Shown here one piece after another: positions 1 to 6,915 of a stretch of DNA of 10,914 nucleotides. A program made the position numbers and the translations under genes. The notes below the pieces were generated by a model that was not told where the DNA came from, searched no databases, and saw only the letters and a list, made by a program, of their open reading frames with translations. The first letter of the stretch is position 1. Every line of letters begins with the position of its first letter. Source of the stretch: a bacterium (GTDB taxonomy: Bacteria; Patescibacteriota; Microgenomatia; JAADGY01); NCBI GenBank assembly GCA_013152165.1, contig JAADGY010000012.1:1-10914 (forward strand), written 5' to 3'.

Positions 1-4
1 ATTT

Positions 5-1294
5 TCAGCTTATCAAGATAAGCTCGGCCGCTTTTTTACCTATCCCCACCGCGTAATTAATCCCTCGATCCCATGGGTAAACTTGAAACATGTTGGCTAC
101 ATAGACTCCGTTGATGCCGGTTTTAATTGGCGGAATCTGCCTAGAATAATGTACTCCCACCACTGGCTGGGCGAACCGGGCTTGGAATTTTTCTACCCCA
201 ATAACATCCTGTTTTTTCAAGTCTTTGTTTATCTTTGTCAAAAACGGCCAAAAAATATCAAGCAGACCCTCTTTTTTCTTTTGCCAAAAAGGGTGCTTGT
301 CAGTTAAATAATTACCGACATAAACCAAATGTTCACCGCCGTAGTCTTTCTTATCCATAAAATTAGTATGTTCAGCCACAATCAAAAACGGATAGCCGGC
401 CTCGTTAATATTAAGCCAATAAGTTTGATTAAGCAGTGGTTTTTTTAACCTTAACACCAAAGTTTGTGCCCCTAAAAAAACCTTGCCGGCAAAATGGCTT
501 GACCAATAAGCCGTTAAACCCTTGTGCCACCCGCGCCAATTATCAGGCGGAGTAGTTAACAAAACCTGGTCCGCTTCATGCCTTTCTTTTTCCCCAGCCA
601 GCAACAACCCCGCCTTGTTGTTTATAAGCCTGTTTACCTTTTCCCCAAACACAAACTCAACCCCTTGGCTTTTTAAAAAAGCAACCATATCATCAGCCAA
701 TTGGCCAAAGCCGCCCTGATAATAACCAAGCTTGGCGGTTCTGGCTTTAATCCTAGCCCAAAACCAAGCTAAATTAACCTTATCAGCCCACTTGCCAAAC
801 TTAGCCGATAACAGCGGTTTAAAAATCTGTTGATAGCCATGGCTGCCAAGCAAAATCGGCAAAGCCTGGTTGGCCCTAAACCGCTCCAACCTTACCCCAA
901 ACGGCCAAAGCTTCAAAAAAGCTACCCCGGCTCCCAAACGCATCTTTTCACCCCAACCTAAAAATGGATAACGCACCACATCTAAAGGGCTGTCAAATCG
1001 TATTGTTTTATCCTTAATCCACAGCCCTGTCACCGGCCTTTTGAAAACAACCTTGTCAGATAATCCCATGCGGCGGATTAAATCAAACACCTTTTTGTCT
1101 GAAGCAAACAAATGATGGTAAAAATACTCCAGCCGCCAATCCCAATTATTCAATTTAAAACCCGCTCCCAACCCCCCGGCTTGGCTTTTTGCCTCAACAA
1201 CCTTTACCTTGTACCCGGCCCGGTTCAACCAATAAGCTGCTGATAAACCGCTAAAACCTGCCCCGATAATAACAATCTTCCCTTTATTCTTCAC
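5..1294 (-). CDS. FAD-dependent oxidoreductase, amine oxidase / protoporphyrinogen oxidase-like
   Basis: A complete 429-residue flavoprotein. The N-terminus is a Rossmann FAD-binding fold: a beta strand, then GAGFSG (residues 11-16), an acidic ribose-binding residue at the end of the second strand (VVEA, E34), and the GG-x-G turn (40-43) typical of the amine oxidase superfamily. A second conserved patch, YYQGGFGQLADDM (191-203), matches the G-G-x-x-x-L segment of the protoporphyrinogen oxidase/phytoene desaturase group. The C-terminal part (GVYVAN at 396-401, then GINYAVGIGKKAAE) looks like the closing FAD-contact helix. No signal peptide or membrane helix is evident, so it is probably cytoplasmic. 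The start is GTG at 1294; an AGGG lies about 12 bases upstream, one of the few Shine-Dalgarno-like sequences here. It is the last gene of the operon, 22 bases after its neighbour. The substrate cannot be told. Related enzymes act on amines, porphyrinogens, carotenoids or nucleotide sugars, and a role in glycan or lipid modification is only a guess. Confidence 0.85.
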   Translation of the reverse strand: MKNKGKIVIIGAGFSGLSAAYWLNRAGYKVKVVEAKSQAGGLGAGFKLNNWDWRLEYFYHHLFASDKKVFDLIRRMGLSDKVVFKRPVTGLWIKDKTIRFDSPLDVVRYPFLGWGEKMRLGAGVAFLKLWPFGVRLERFRANQALPILLGSHGYQQIFKPLLSAKFGKWADKVNLAWFWARIKARTAKLGYYQGGFGQLADDMVAFLKSQGVEFVFGEKVNRLINNKAGLLLAGEKERHEADQVLLTTPPDNWRGWHKGLTAYWSSHFAGKVFLGAQTLVLRLKKPLLNQTYWLNINEAGYPFLIVAEHTNFMDKKDYGGEHLVYVGNYLTDKHPFWQKKKEGLLDIFWPFLTKINKDLKKQDVIGVEKFQARFAQPVVGVHYSRQIPPIKTGINGVYVANMFQVYPWDRGINYAVGIGKKAAELILIS

Positions 1295-1316
1295 CCTAAT
1301 ATTTTACCCTATCGAC

Positions 1317-1904
1317 TTAAAACAACAGCAGTAATCCCAAGGTTCCCAAGATTATTGAGCCAGCTGTTAAAACCATGGTCGACAGGTTGTTGCCGGCCGC
1401 CGGCATAATAATCGGAGTTGGCGTTGCTGTTGGTCCGGGTGTTACCGTCGGCCCCGGCGGCTGTGTCGGAGTTGGCGTTGCTGTCGGCGTAGGAGTCGGC
1501 GTTGGAGTTGATGTCGGCCCCGGCGGCGTACAGCCGTCAAACCAATCACTGTTTATCACGCACTTTTTCTGACTAGTGTTGTCAGAGCCGATATCGGCGC
1601 AAACTTGATACTCTAATCCGCTGCAGTCAGCGTTAGTCTGGCACAGTTTTTCTCCGCATTCAATCCCAGGAGTTGGGGTAGGGGTGGGAACCGAAAAGCC
1701 AAAGGAGCAAGCCCCGCCGGTGCTGACACAAGCTTCGCCTTGGGCCGCCGGCCTTGAAGCCGGCGCATTCGGAGCCACCGGTTGACTGCCTAACTCTTTC
1801 AATTTCAAAGCAATCATCACCGTTCCTACTGCCAAAATAACCGTCCCGCCCAGCAAAACCAGCGTCATCCAGTTATCTTTTAAAAATGTTTTTAGATTTT
1901 CCAT
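1317..1904 (-). CDS. Small cysteine-rich surface protein with Pro/Thr stalk and two membrane helices
   Basis: A 195-residue protein that I do not recognise as a named family. In order it has a short cytoplasmic N-terminus, a membrane helix (about 13-33), a linker, a compact cysteine-rich segment (59-125, eight cysteines including C83, C88, C94, C102, C115 and C125), a Thr-Pro stalk (about 128-165), the sequence IIMPAAGNN, and a terminal hydrophobic helix (about 174-195) with no positive tail. The even number and close spacing of cysteines suggest a disulfide-knotted outer domain. Stalk, short motif and terminal helix resemble a cell-wall sorting signal, but MPAAG is not the canonical LPXTG and no sortase gene is present. 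The ATG lies two bases after the upstream stop, so translation is probably coupled. No Shine-Dalgarno is seen. Its place beside two larger stalked proteins suggests a shared surface location. Confidence 0.7.
   Translation of the reverse strand: MENLKTFLKDNWMTLVLLGGTVILAVGTVMIALKLKELGSQPVAPNAPASRPAAQGEACVSTGGACSFGFSVPTPTPTPGIECGEKLCQTNADCSGLEYQVCADIGSDNTSQKKCVINSDWFDGCTPPGPTSTPTPTPTPTATPTPTQPPGPTVTPGPTATPTPIIMPAAGNNLSTMVLTAGSIILGTLGLLLLF
1412..1527 (-). repeat. Internal direct repeats encoding the Thr-Pro stalk
   Basis: Two short sequences are each present twice. A 19-base unit occurs at 1412-1430 and 1466-1484, and a 15-base unit (GTCGGCCCCGGCGGC) at 1447-1461 and 1513-1527. Together they encode the (T/P)-rich stalk of the 195-residue protein. 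The repeats are in frame, so slippage could lengthen or shorten the stalk without breaking the gene. Confidence 0.75.
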
Positions 1905-1906
1905 AA

Positions 1907-3760
1907 TTAATTAGTTGTACATGACCAGCCATCGGTTGGTTCATGCACCGCTACCGAAACCTTGTAATCGCCATAACCATCGGCCGGTATGGTGAAATCA
2001 TATAAAGCTGAATAAACCTTTCTGTCGCCAGTCAAATCATAGCTTAGATCATAACCGTCTCCCTCATCAACTTTTTGATCTCCCTTGAAAACCGTAAAAT
2101 AAACATTATTGATGTTTTTGCCGACATCAGTCACACCCTGCCCCCTAAACGTTAATTTATCGCCCGGCTTTAAAACTTGATTTGTGTAATCTTGTCCATT
2201 CACCTTGACGATTATGCCTTGATAGCAAGCTGTTCCAAGGGGAGGCATAGTGGGCGTCGGGCTTGGTGTTGGAGTTGTACAATCAGGAGTCTTATCTAAT
2301 CTGTTGCTGCATTGTACCGGCTCTAAACAACGGCCTCCATCCTGGCTCCAGGTTTTACAATAATTAACATCAACCTGGACCGATCCGCCGCATTGGTAAT
2401 CAACTTCAAACTTTTTGCTGCCGGTCAGCGAGCCCCACTTGCTTTTAGCATCCCCGCCTGAGCCAATCAGCCAGTAGGAGTTAACAAAAGACGGCCCTCT
2501 GACATCACAGTAGCTGTTATTATAGCCGCCGCAAACATAAGCCGCCGCTTTCACATACCTTTCAGTCCCGCTAAGAGTTACCTCGTATTTACCGCCTTCC
2601 TTAAACAAGCCGTCTATTCTTACCTGGCAAGCCCGTTGAGTTGGCGTCGGAGTCGGAGTCGGCGTTGTTGTCTGGCATCCGTATGCTTTGATCGTCCAAC
2701 CCAAACCGCCGCTCCATAGCGTGCTGGCATCCGGTAAATAACAGCCGCCGTCTTCTGACTTGACCGTGCTGGCGTCAATCTGTACCGCTCCGCAGTTTAA
2801 GTTGGCATTTTCCAAGCCGCTGCCGTCCATCTGGGCCGAAAACTCCATCTTCTGCCCCGGGCCTAGAATATATGGGTTTCTTTTAACATAGGTGTTGCAT
2901 TGGTAGCCTTGGGCTGGTGGGGTTTGGCCGTTGTAATCGCACTTATTCCATTGCACCCAAACCTCCACGTTTTTATTCTTTTTGTTTTCAACAACCAAAG
3001 TGTCCGAATCATACTTTTTGGCCATCCCGCCTTTGGGGTAACACACTACCTTGCCCTCTGCAGCCGGCGCCGTCGGCGCTGGATAAGCTTTTATCGCAAA
3101 AGCCAACCCTCCCTGCCATGGTTGCCCGTCAGGCAAATAACAGCCGCCGGCACCTTCTTCATCGGTATTAGCGTCAATCTGTACCACCTTGCCGGTTAAG
3201 TCCTCGCCTTCCAAGCCGCTGCCGTCCATCTGGGCCGAAAACTCCATCTTTTGTCCCGGCCCTAAAATGTAAGGATTTCTTTTAACATAGGTGTTGCATT
3301 GGTAGCCTTCTTTAGGCGGGTTGTTTGGATCATAACTGCATTTGTTCCATTGAACCCAAATTCTAACATTCTCGTTTTTGTTGTTTTCCACAACCAACTT
3401 GCCCGAATCATACTTTTTGCTTATGCCGCCGTCAGGGTAGCAAACTACCTTTCCGCCAACCCCAACCGGATACGCAGTTGGCTTTTTCACCAAAACCTTT
3501 TTAGCTATGATAATGCCAACCGGTATGACGATTAATATCACCCCTGCTAAAAGCCCAAGCCATAAAGTTGCTGTTTTCTGTTTGTTGCTTGTACCGCCAT
3601 TTTTATCGCCGGCTCCTTTTGCCGGCAAACCAATCGGCGGCTGTGCTGGCGGCAATTTTGGTGGCGGGCTTGCCGGCTCGCCCGCTTTTTCTTTGGGTAA
3701 AAACCCCTGTTCAGACTCAGCCGTTTTATTTGGTGGTTGGAAGCTGTTATTTAAATCCAT
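1907..3760 (-). CDS. Large membrane-anchored surface protein with duplicated cysteine-containing domain
   Basis: A 617-residue protein of no family I can name. It starts with about 60 hydrophilic Pro/Lys-rich residues, then one membrane helix (about 65-87). The rest should lie outside the cell. Two copies of a domain of about 125 residues follow (103-226 and 236-360). Each starts GKVVCYP, has WVQWNKC, then YQCNTYVKRNPYILGPGQ, then VQIDA, GGCYLP and ends IKAY. Four cysteines are kept in each copy (107/141/155/207 and 240/274/288/340), which suggests disulfides. A Thr-Pro linker (363-374) leads to a third cysteine-rich beta domain (about 377-494, nine cysteines). A second Pro/Thr linker precedes a final Ig-like beta domain (about 508-617). 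There is no C-terminal helix, unlike both neighbours. The ATG is three bases after the upstream stop, with a weak AAAAGAG before it. Adhesion or binding is inferred from architecture only. Confidence 0.75.
   Translation of the reverse strand: MDLNNSFQPPNKTAESEQGFLPKEKAGEPASPPPKLPPAQPPIGLPAKGAGDKNGGTSNKQKTATLWLGLLAGVILIVIPVGIIIAKKVLVKKPTAYPVGVGGKVVCYPDGGISKKYDSGKLVVENNKNENVRIWVQWNKCSYDPNNPPKEGYQCNTYVKRNPYILGPGQKMEFSAQMDGSGLEGEDLTGKVVQIDANTDEEGAGGCYLPDGQPWQGGLAFAIKAYPAPTAPAAEGKVVCYPKGGMAKKYDSDTLVVENKKNKNVEVWVQWNKCDYNGQTPPAQGYQCNTYVKRNPYILGPGQKMEFSAQMDGSGLENANLNCGAVQIDASTVKSEDGGCYLPDASTLWSGGLGWTIKAYGCQTTTPTPTPTPTQRACQVRIDGLFKEGGKYEVTLSGTERYVKAAAYVCGGYNNSYCDVRGPSFVNSYWLIGSGGDAKSKWGSLTGSKKFEVDYQCGGSVQVDVNYCKTWSQDGGRCLEPVQCSNRLDKTPDCTTPTPSPTPTMPPLGTACYQGIIVKVNGQDYTNQVLKPGDKLTFRGQGVTDVGKNINNVYFTVFKGDQKVDEGDGYDLSYDLTGDRKVYSALYDFTIPADGYGDYKVSVAVHEPTDGWSCTTN
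2681..3055 (-). repeat. Tandem domain repeat, copy 2 (residues 236-360)
   Basis: Second copy. The identical blocks are 2810-2851 and 2877-2910. They encode the QMDGSGLE and YQCNTYVKRNPY core segments. This copy has one extra cysteine (C323, in LNCGAVQIDA) that copy 1 lacks. Confidence 0.85.
3083..3454 (-). repeat. Tandem domain repeat, copy 1 (residues 103-226)
   Basis: First copy of the duplicated domain. At DNA level it carries two blocks identical to copy 2: 42 bases (3209-3250) and 34 bases (3276-3309), both offset by exactly 399 bases from their partners. Synonymous positions match inside the blocks, while flanking parts of the domain have diverged. Confidence 0.85.
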
Positions 3761-3763
3761 AAA

Positions 3764-5230
3764 TTAACTCTTTTCAGTATAAAGGAACTTTAAGCCAATC
3801 GTCAAGAAGCCAAAACCGCCCAGCAGTAAAAGGAAGACTCCTTCGTACCCTGGCTTTGGCACTCCTGACTCTGTTGACGGCATCGAAGTTCGCGGCAGGG
3901 GCGTCGGCGTCGCCGTCGGCTTCAAGCTGGGGGTTGGCGTCAATGTCGGCGTCGGCGTCGTCTGGCTGGTTTGGGCCGAAGCTGTTGCGGTGTAGCTTGG
4001 CACCTCACTGGCTTGGCCGTTCGCTGCTACATAAAATCGCCGGCTGGCAGTATGCGTTTCCCCGTTTTCATCAACATATGAAAGAGTTACTGTATGCTCG
4101 CCCGGCTCCAACTCGGCCGGCGGCGTCCAATGCCACTGTCCATTCTCATCAACATAAACCTCAGCCGAGATTTCTTGGCTTGAGTGAACCGTTATCTTTA
4201 ATTTCTTCTTTGACGGCCCCAAACCGTTGAACATCGGCGACCTGGTTGCCAGCTTTTCCCCTTCGCGGGTGGGGTTAAGAATTTTAATAACCTCTTCCTC
4301 TACATTAAAGCCGGAAGCCTTGGCCCCAGCCGCTGTCGGCGTTGCCGATGCCGGCTCCGCTGAAACCGTTGGCGTTGGCGGCTTATTTTGATCCGCTGTC
4401 TTGGAGTTTTCTTGATTTTTAGACCGTTGGCAACTATAGGGCTTGTTCAAATACAAAGGCGGGGCTGGGTCTAAGTCAGAAGTCAAACACTCTCCCTGGG
4501 TTTTTTTATCCCCTAACATAGCCACCAAGCTAACTCGGCTGGCTTGCCTATCAAGTGTTAAATAGGACTTTAAATCAGCTTGGCGCAACAATGATAAATT
4601 AACCGCCCACTGTCCCTTTTGATCGGTCAAAGCGCTTAATAAGTTGCTGCCGGTGGTGGTGATGAACACTATCCCGCCCTCGGCCCCCTGGCCATTTTCA
4701 TCCAGCACCTGGCCTTGAGCTAAAAAGGCCGGCTTGCTGGCCAGCGCCGGCGGCGTTTTCAACTTCATCGGCAGGCATTCATCTTTACCGCATTGGCTGG
4801 AATCGGTACAAAACTCTTGACTGTTTTGGCATTGTCCAATGCCCAAATTATTCACCCCAACAGTATAATAAACCGTCGAGTTAGGGGTTAGGTTGGCCAG
4901 TTCTACATAATGAGTTAAATAATAATCCTCCTGGGCTTTGTTTTTGTCCCTGGTGTCGGTGGCGATAAAGCTTAAATTATCAGGATCCATCCCATACAAA
5001 ATAAAACCGGATGTTGGCTCTTTAGTCTGCCAGGATATCGTCACCTCTGCCCGACCTCCTTTAAACGCAGTTTGGTTGCTGACTTTTAAATTGCTCGGCA
5101 TCAAACTCATCGAGGCTCTGATCTTTAGGTTTTGTTTTTGCTGGACCAAAAACACCGTCGCCCCAATACCTAAAGCCAAGATTATCAAAGCCACAACGGT
5201 TGGAATATGAATTTCTTTTAAACGTTGCAT
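3764..5230 (-). CDS. Membrane-anchored FN3 / carboxypeptidase-regulatory-like / Ig-like surface protein
   Basis: A 488-residue modular protein. It has an N-terminal membrane helix (about 10-30) and a fibronectin type III-like domain (about 45-128; VTISWQTKEPTSGFILYG and HYVELANLTPNSTVYYTV are typical strands, as in the purple acid phosphatase N-domain type). A cysteine loop (134-152) follows, then a carboxypeptidase regulatory-like fold (about 171-245; GQVLDENGQGAEGGIVFI...TDQKGQW). After a Pro/Thr linker comes a bacterial Ig-like domain (about 328-401; the strand pair YVDENGQWHWTPP and LEPGEHTVTLSYVDENG is diagnostic). A second Pro/Thr stalk (about 420-447), a degenerate MPSTESG sequence, and a C-terminal helix (about 463-482) with tail KFLYTEKS finish it. 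Both ends are therefore membrane-associated unless the C-terminus is processed. ATG start, no Shine-Dalgarno, 26 bases after its neighbour. It is probably a structural or adhesive protein. No enzyme motif is seen. Confidence 0.78.
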   Translation of the reverse strand: MQRLKEIHIPTVVALIILALGIGATVFLVQQKQNLKIRASMSLMPSNLKVSNQTAFKGGRAEVTISWQTKEPTSGFILYGMDPDNLSFIATDTRDKNKAQEDYYLTHYVELANLTPNSTVYYTVGVNNLGIGQCQNSQEFCTDSSQCGKDECLPMKLKTPPALASKPAFLAQGQVLDENGQGAEGGIVFITTTGSNLLSALTDQKGQWAVNLSLLRQADLKSYLTLDRQASRVSLVAMLGDKKTQGECLTSDLDPAPPLYLNKPYSCQRSKNQENSKTADQNKPPTPTVSAEPASATPTAAGAKASGFNVEEEVIKILNPTREGEKLATRSPMFNGLGPSKKKLKITVHSSQEISAEVYVDENGQWHWTPPAELEPGEHTVTLSYVDENGETHTASRRFYVAANGQASEVPSYTATASAQTSQTTPTPTLTPTPSLKPTATPTPLPRTSMPSTESGVPKPGYEGVFLLLLGGFGFLTIGLKFLYTEKS

Positions 5231-5256
5231 ACTTACTTCATTCTAAAGTTTCTTAT

Positions 5257-5607
5257 CTAAAGATTCAATACCTGGCTTGCACCGCTTGGGCTGGCCTGTT
5301 TAGGTGTAGGCGACCCGCTGGCTTCCTTAGCCGCTTCTGCCAGTTGTTTTTTAATCATAGCCAAATTAAACGGCTGGACTCTAGCATCATAGACCGCCGC
5401 CTTGTCAACAGGATAGGTCTTGCTTGACAAAAACCTAAACAGCTGTTCATCGACTTTATACTTTGGAAACTTAATAAGCTTGTTTAAATTAGCATCCAAA
5501 ACATCCTCTCGGTTGATGCTTAAAAACATGCCGAAAACAAACCAAATAACCACCACCAAGGCGCTCATGATGCTGATGATGAAAAAATCTTTTTTAAGTT
5601 TGATCAT
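5257..5607 (-). CDS. Small single-helix protein of the pilN/pilO cluster
   Basis: A 116-residue protein with a basic N-terminus (MIKLKKD), one membrane helix (about 8-30), a short charged outer segment with KFPKYKVDEQLFRFL, and a Pro/Ser/Ala-rich tail ending SGASQVLNL. I do not recognise a family. It occupies the place where pilP stands in proteobacterial pilMNOPQ operons, but the sequence is not clearly PilP (no lipobox and no obvious beta domain). Its first 14 bases overlap the end of the PilO-like gene in another frame, so the two are almost certainly translated together. The stop is TAG, unlike the TAA or TGA of its neighbours. A small accessory subunit of the PilN-PilO complex is the likeliest role. 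Confidence 0.65.
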   Translation of the reverse strand: MIKLKKDFFIISIMSALVVVIWFVFGMFLSINREDVLDANLNKLIKFPKYKVDEQLFRFLSSKTYPVDKAAVYDARVQPFNLAMIKKQLAEAAKEASGSPTPKQASPSGASQVLNL

Positions 5608-6241
5608 ACCAGTTCTTTAAAGTAATTCTACCTGTTAAAACAGTCTCATTTTTAAATGATTTTAAATTAAACGACTCAAGCTTGATTATTAATCTTAACT
5701 TTTCCAGCTCTTCCATAAACTCAACCAAATCTTGGTAATCACCGCTTAGCGTCACTGTGGCTCCATAGGACAAGACTCGACTGTCTTTTTTTGTTTTGGT
5801 TTTGCTTTTTGTCCTGGTTTTGGCCTTTGTCTTGACCGCTGTTGGCTGATGGGGCCATTTATACCCGGAAAAGCTTAAACTTTTTAACTTTAAATTATGT
5901 TTGTAAACATAAACCTTGATTACCCGGCCTAAATAAGCCCCGCTTGTTTCTTTAGGAAACAGCTCGTCCATAAGCGGCAGCTCATCAACCACCTTTAAAT
6001 AATTATCCTGCAGCTTCCTTAAAACCACTATTTTTCGGTCCATTCTATCCACCAGTTCGCGGCTGCTCTGGATTTTTTGGTAAAGATCAATAATCGTAAT
6101 TACCGTTGGCTGGATAGCCGCCAGAATCAAAATTGAAAAGCTAAGCAAGATAAGTACCGAATTAGTATAAATCCTGACGTCTTTGCGCCGGTAATAAGTT
6201 CGCCGCCATTTTTGGTATGTATTAAAATCGATACTTGACAT
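5594..6241 (-). CDS. pilO: PilO-like type IV pilus inner-membrane alignment protein
   Basis: A 215-residue protein with PilO architecture: a short basic cytoplasmic N-terminus (KWRRTYYRRKD), one membrane helix (about 25-45), a coiled-coil-like helix (about 48-88), then an alpha/beta domain (about 100-210) split by an insert. PilO pairs with PilN in the inner membrane and links the cytoplasmic PilM ring to the rest of the pilus machine. The segment VDELPLMDELFPKETSGAYL resembles the start of the PilO periplasmic domain, and GDYQDLVEFMEELEKL matches its conserved strand-helix unit. The insert at about 136-152 is a run of alternating Lys/Thr that would be a flexible, strongly basic loop. The ATG overlaps the end of the PilN-like gene by 20 bases. 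The assignment rests on fold pattern and gene order, since PilO sequences diverge strongly. GspM of type II secretion is the main alternative. Confidence 0.75.
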   Translation of the reverse strand: MSSIDFNTYQKWRRTYYRRKDVRIYTNSVLILLSFSILILAAIQPTVITIIDLYQKIQSSRELVDRMDRKIVVLRKLQDNYLKVVDELPLMDELFPKETSGAYLGRVIKVYVYKHNLKLKSLSFSGYKWPHQPTAVKTKAKTRTKSKTKTKKDSRVLSYGATVTLSGDYQDLVEFMEELEKLRLIIKLESFNLKSFKNETVLTGRITLKNWYDQT

Positions 6242-6788
6242 AGACAGGGTTTATCTGAACTGTTAAAGAAAAAGTAATCAGCCGCATTTCTTTGCTCGAT
6301 AAGTCAGAAGCCACCTTTTCCAAACTCACCCGCTTAAACGCCGGGCTCTTTTTAAAGTTATTCATTAAATAGGCCAAAGCCGTTTCGTTTAAGCTGGAAC
6401 CGGTCAAGCTCAGCTGGCTTCCGCTGGCGGTGATCGAGCTTAACACCACTCCTTGGGGCAGCAGCCTGGTCACTTCTTTTAAATACTCAGACCATAAATA
6501 TTGGTCTTTCCATTCTTTAATCACAAACCCCTGTTTTGATGTTAACTTTTGCAGGCGGTCTTCAAACTTCCGCGACGACTCCAAAATCAAGCGATCATCC
6601 CGGATTCTGTCTTCCAAACTTAACAAATCTTGATCCAACTTAAACCGCGACAAAAAAGCCAAAATCACAATAAGTTCAGTGATAACCAGAACATATCGGC
6701 CATAAGAAACTACCCACTTTAATAAAAAAGCTACAAATGAATAATTCCACTGTGCCGACGGTAATAAATTGATTGCTCGCCCACCCAT
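6222..6788 (-). CDS. pilN: PilN-like type IV pilus assembly protein
   Basis: A 188-residue protein with the hallmarks of PilN. The N-terminal INLLP motif (residues 6-10) is the short cytoplasmic peptide that docks into PilM in characterised systems. A membrane helix follows (about 31-49), then a coiled coil (about 52-84), and a small alpha/beta domain (about 102-180) with WSEYLKEVTRLLPQGVVLSSI and LTGSSLNETALAYLMNNFKKSP, the typical PilN helix-strand pattern. The ATG at 6788 is preferred; an in-frame GTG one codon upstream (6791) is possible. No Shine-Dalgarno is visible. It is the first gene of the operon and overlaps the PilO-like gene by 20 bases. No pilM precedes it in this window, which is unusual, since pilM normally stands directly before pilN. 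PilM may be encoded elsewhere. Confidence 0.82.
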   Translation of the reverse strand: MGGRAINLLPSAQWNYSFVAFLLKWVVSYGRYVLVITELIVILAFLSRFKLDQDLLSLEDRIRDDRLILESSRKFEDRLQKLTSKQGFVIKEWKDQYLWSEYLKEVTRLLPQGVVLSSITASGSQLSLTGSSLNETALAYLMNNFKKSPAFKRVSLEKVASDLSSKEMRLITFSLTVQINPVYVKYRF

Positions 6789-6915
6789 CACTTGATGATA
6801 GCATAGTTTTTAGCTCTACCTCAATAAGCTCTAGAGTCATGCAGAAACTAAATCGTCAGCTTTGGAAAACACCTGGTTCACTTAAAAAACGCCGCTTTAA
6901 TAACCGACACAAGGC
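6789..6915. other. Intergenic region between rpsT and pilN
   Basis: 127 bases between two same-strand genes. Apart from the candidate promoter, it has a direct repeat TAGAGCT (minus strand, two copies 15 bases apart, about 6811-6832). I see no strong terminator hairpin with a T-run after rpsT, so read-through into the pilN operon is possible. Confidence 0.4.
6795..6824 (-). promoter_or_regulatory. Possible promoter of the pilN operon, near-leaderless
   Basis: Reading the minus strand, TTGAGG (6824-6819) is followed after 18 bases by TATCAT (6800-6795), a fair sigma-70 pair. Only six bases (CAAGTG) separate the -10 box from the ATG at 6788, so the transcript would start at or next to the start codon. 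This fits the missing Shine-Dalgarno. The boxes are short and could occur by chance. Confidence 0.35.

Noticed and set aside
1375..1572. Gly/Val-rich plus-strand frame, and possible CRISPR-like repeats in the same DNA
   Set aside because: The repeats are the codons of the Thr-Pro stalk on the minus strand, of irregular length and without spacers.
6789..6915. tRNA or small RNA gene between rpsT and pilN
   Set aside because: No cloverleaf arms, no GTTC-like T-loop in the right place, and no strong stem on either strand.
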